Assembly (NCBI GenBank): GCA_949358305.1
Contig: OX442318.1
Location: 10,524,517-10,584,516 of the forward strand
DNA from: Strigamia acuminata
Taxonomy: Eukaryota > Arthropoda > Chilopoda > Geophilomorpha > Linotaeniidae
Direction of reading: 5' to 3'
DNA length: 60,000 bases
Of the stretch, positions 59,857-60,000 are shown one piece after another. Numbering within the stretch: position 1 is the stretch's first letter; the number at the start of each line of letters is the position of its first letter. The position numbers were made by a program, and so were the translations under genes. The notes under the pieces are model-generated. The model was given only the letters and a program-made list of their open reading frames with translations, had not been told where the DNA came from and made no database searches.

Positions 59857-60000
59857 GATATTGCGTCAAGTTTTTTAGACGTATTATTTTGTTGTTAGTA
59901 AATGAATAATTTATAAATCATCTTATTAAAGTTAATACATATTTTTGATACCTGGTATCACGCATTCTTGTTATTTACAACTTATGATTAACCACACCTT
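59857..60000. other. Window end
   Basis: AT-rich sequence; no feature seen. Confidence 0.4.

Noticed and set aside
1-60000. Prokaryotic-style operons, CRISPR arrays or defence systems
   Set aside because: No long gene-dense frames, ribosome binding sites or direct-repeat/spacer arrays; the tandem arrays have no unique spacers.

Overview
The window looks like metazoan nuclear DNA: AT-rich, almost entirely non-coding, full of minisatellites and homopolymer runs, with GT-AG introns 10 to 15 kb long. A short interstitial (TTAGG)n array at 40949-40981 has the arthropod-type telomere unit and hints at an arthropod, but the species cannot be named from this sequence. No bacterial features, CRISPR arrays, tRNA genes or transposase/reverse-transcriptase reading frames were seen.

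The one gene model I can support lies on the + strand, spans about 4.3-43.9 kb and has four coding exons: 4317-4464, 19438-19512, 33053-33472 and 43649-43707. All three introns are GT-AG and phase 1, and every junction keeps the frame open. The joined protein is 233 aa: a charged N-terminus, a Ser/Pro/Ala-rich middle and a predicted helical C-terminus. I do not recognise the family. Translation probably starts at 4317, just after an in-frame stop. Candidate weak ATTAAA poly(A) signals lie 91 and 203 bases past the stop.

Region by region: 1-3.3 kb is AT-rich and unremarkable. 3.4-4.3 kb is a candidate promoter with an ATGGCG element, a GC box and a possible untranslated exon. Intron 1 (4.5-19.4 kb) holds minisatellites at 6.1, 9.6, 12.2, 14.6 and 18.1 kb, a possible non-autonomous DNA transposon at 16.4-17.05 kb and a dispersed repeat at 15.94 kb. 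Intron 2 (19.5-33.05 kb) holds a palindromic array at 20.2 kb, long stretches rich in GGGGGTAAA, several CpG-rich unique islands (24.4, 25.4, 27.6, 32.4 kb) and two more copies of the dispersed repeat. Intron 3 (33.5-43.65 kb) holds minisatellites, a (TTAGG)-interrupted tandem repeat and a segment with a 29-base 18S rRNA match next to a 30-bp hairpin. Beyond 44 kb there are mainly repeats, two unique islands (46.8-47.3 and 54.6-55.0 kb) and no convincing gene.

Two themes recur. CpG-rich segments tend to be followed on the + strand by long G+T-rich tracts, and some are preceded by A+C-rich tracts, as expected around + strand or divergent promoters. Several unrelated minisatellites share a CAACAAT core. 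Most evidence is direct reading; all functional statements about non-coding islands are inference.
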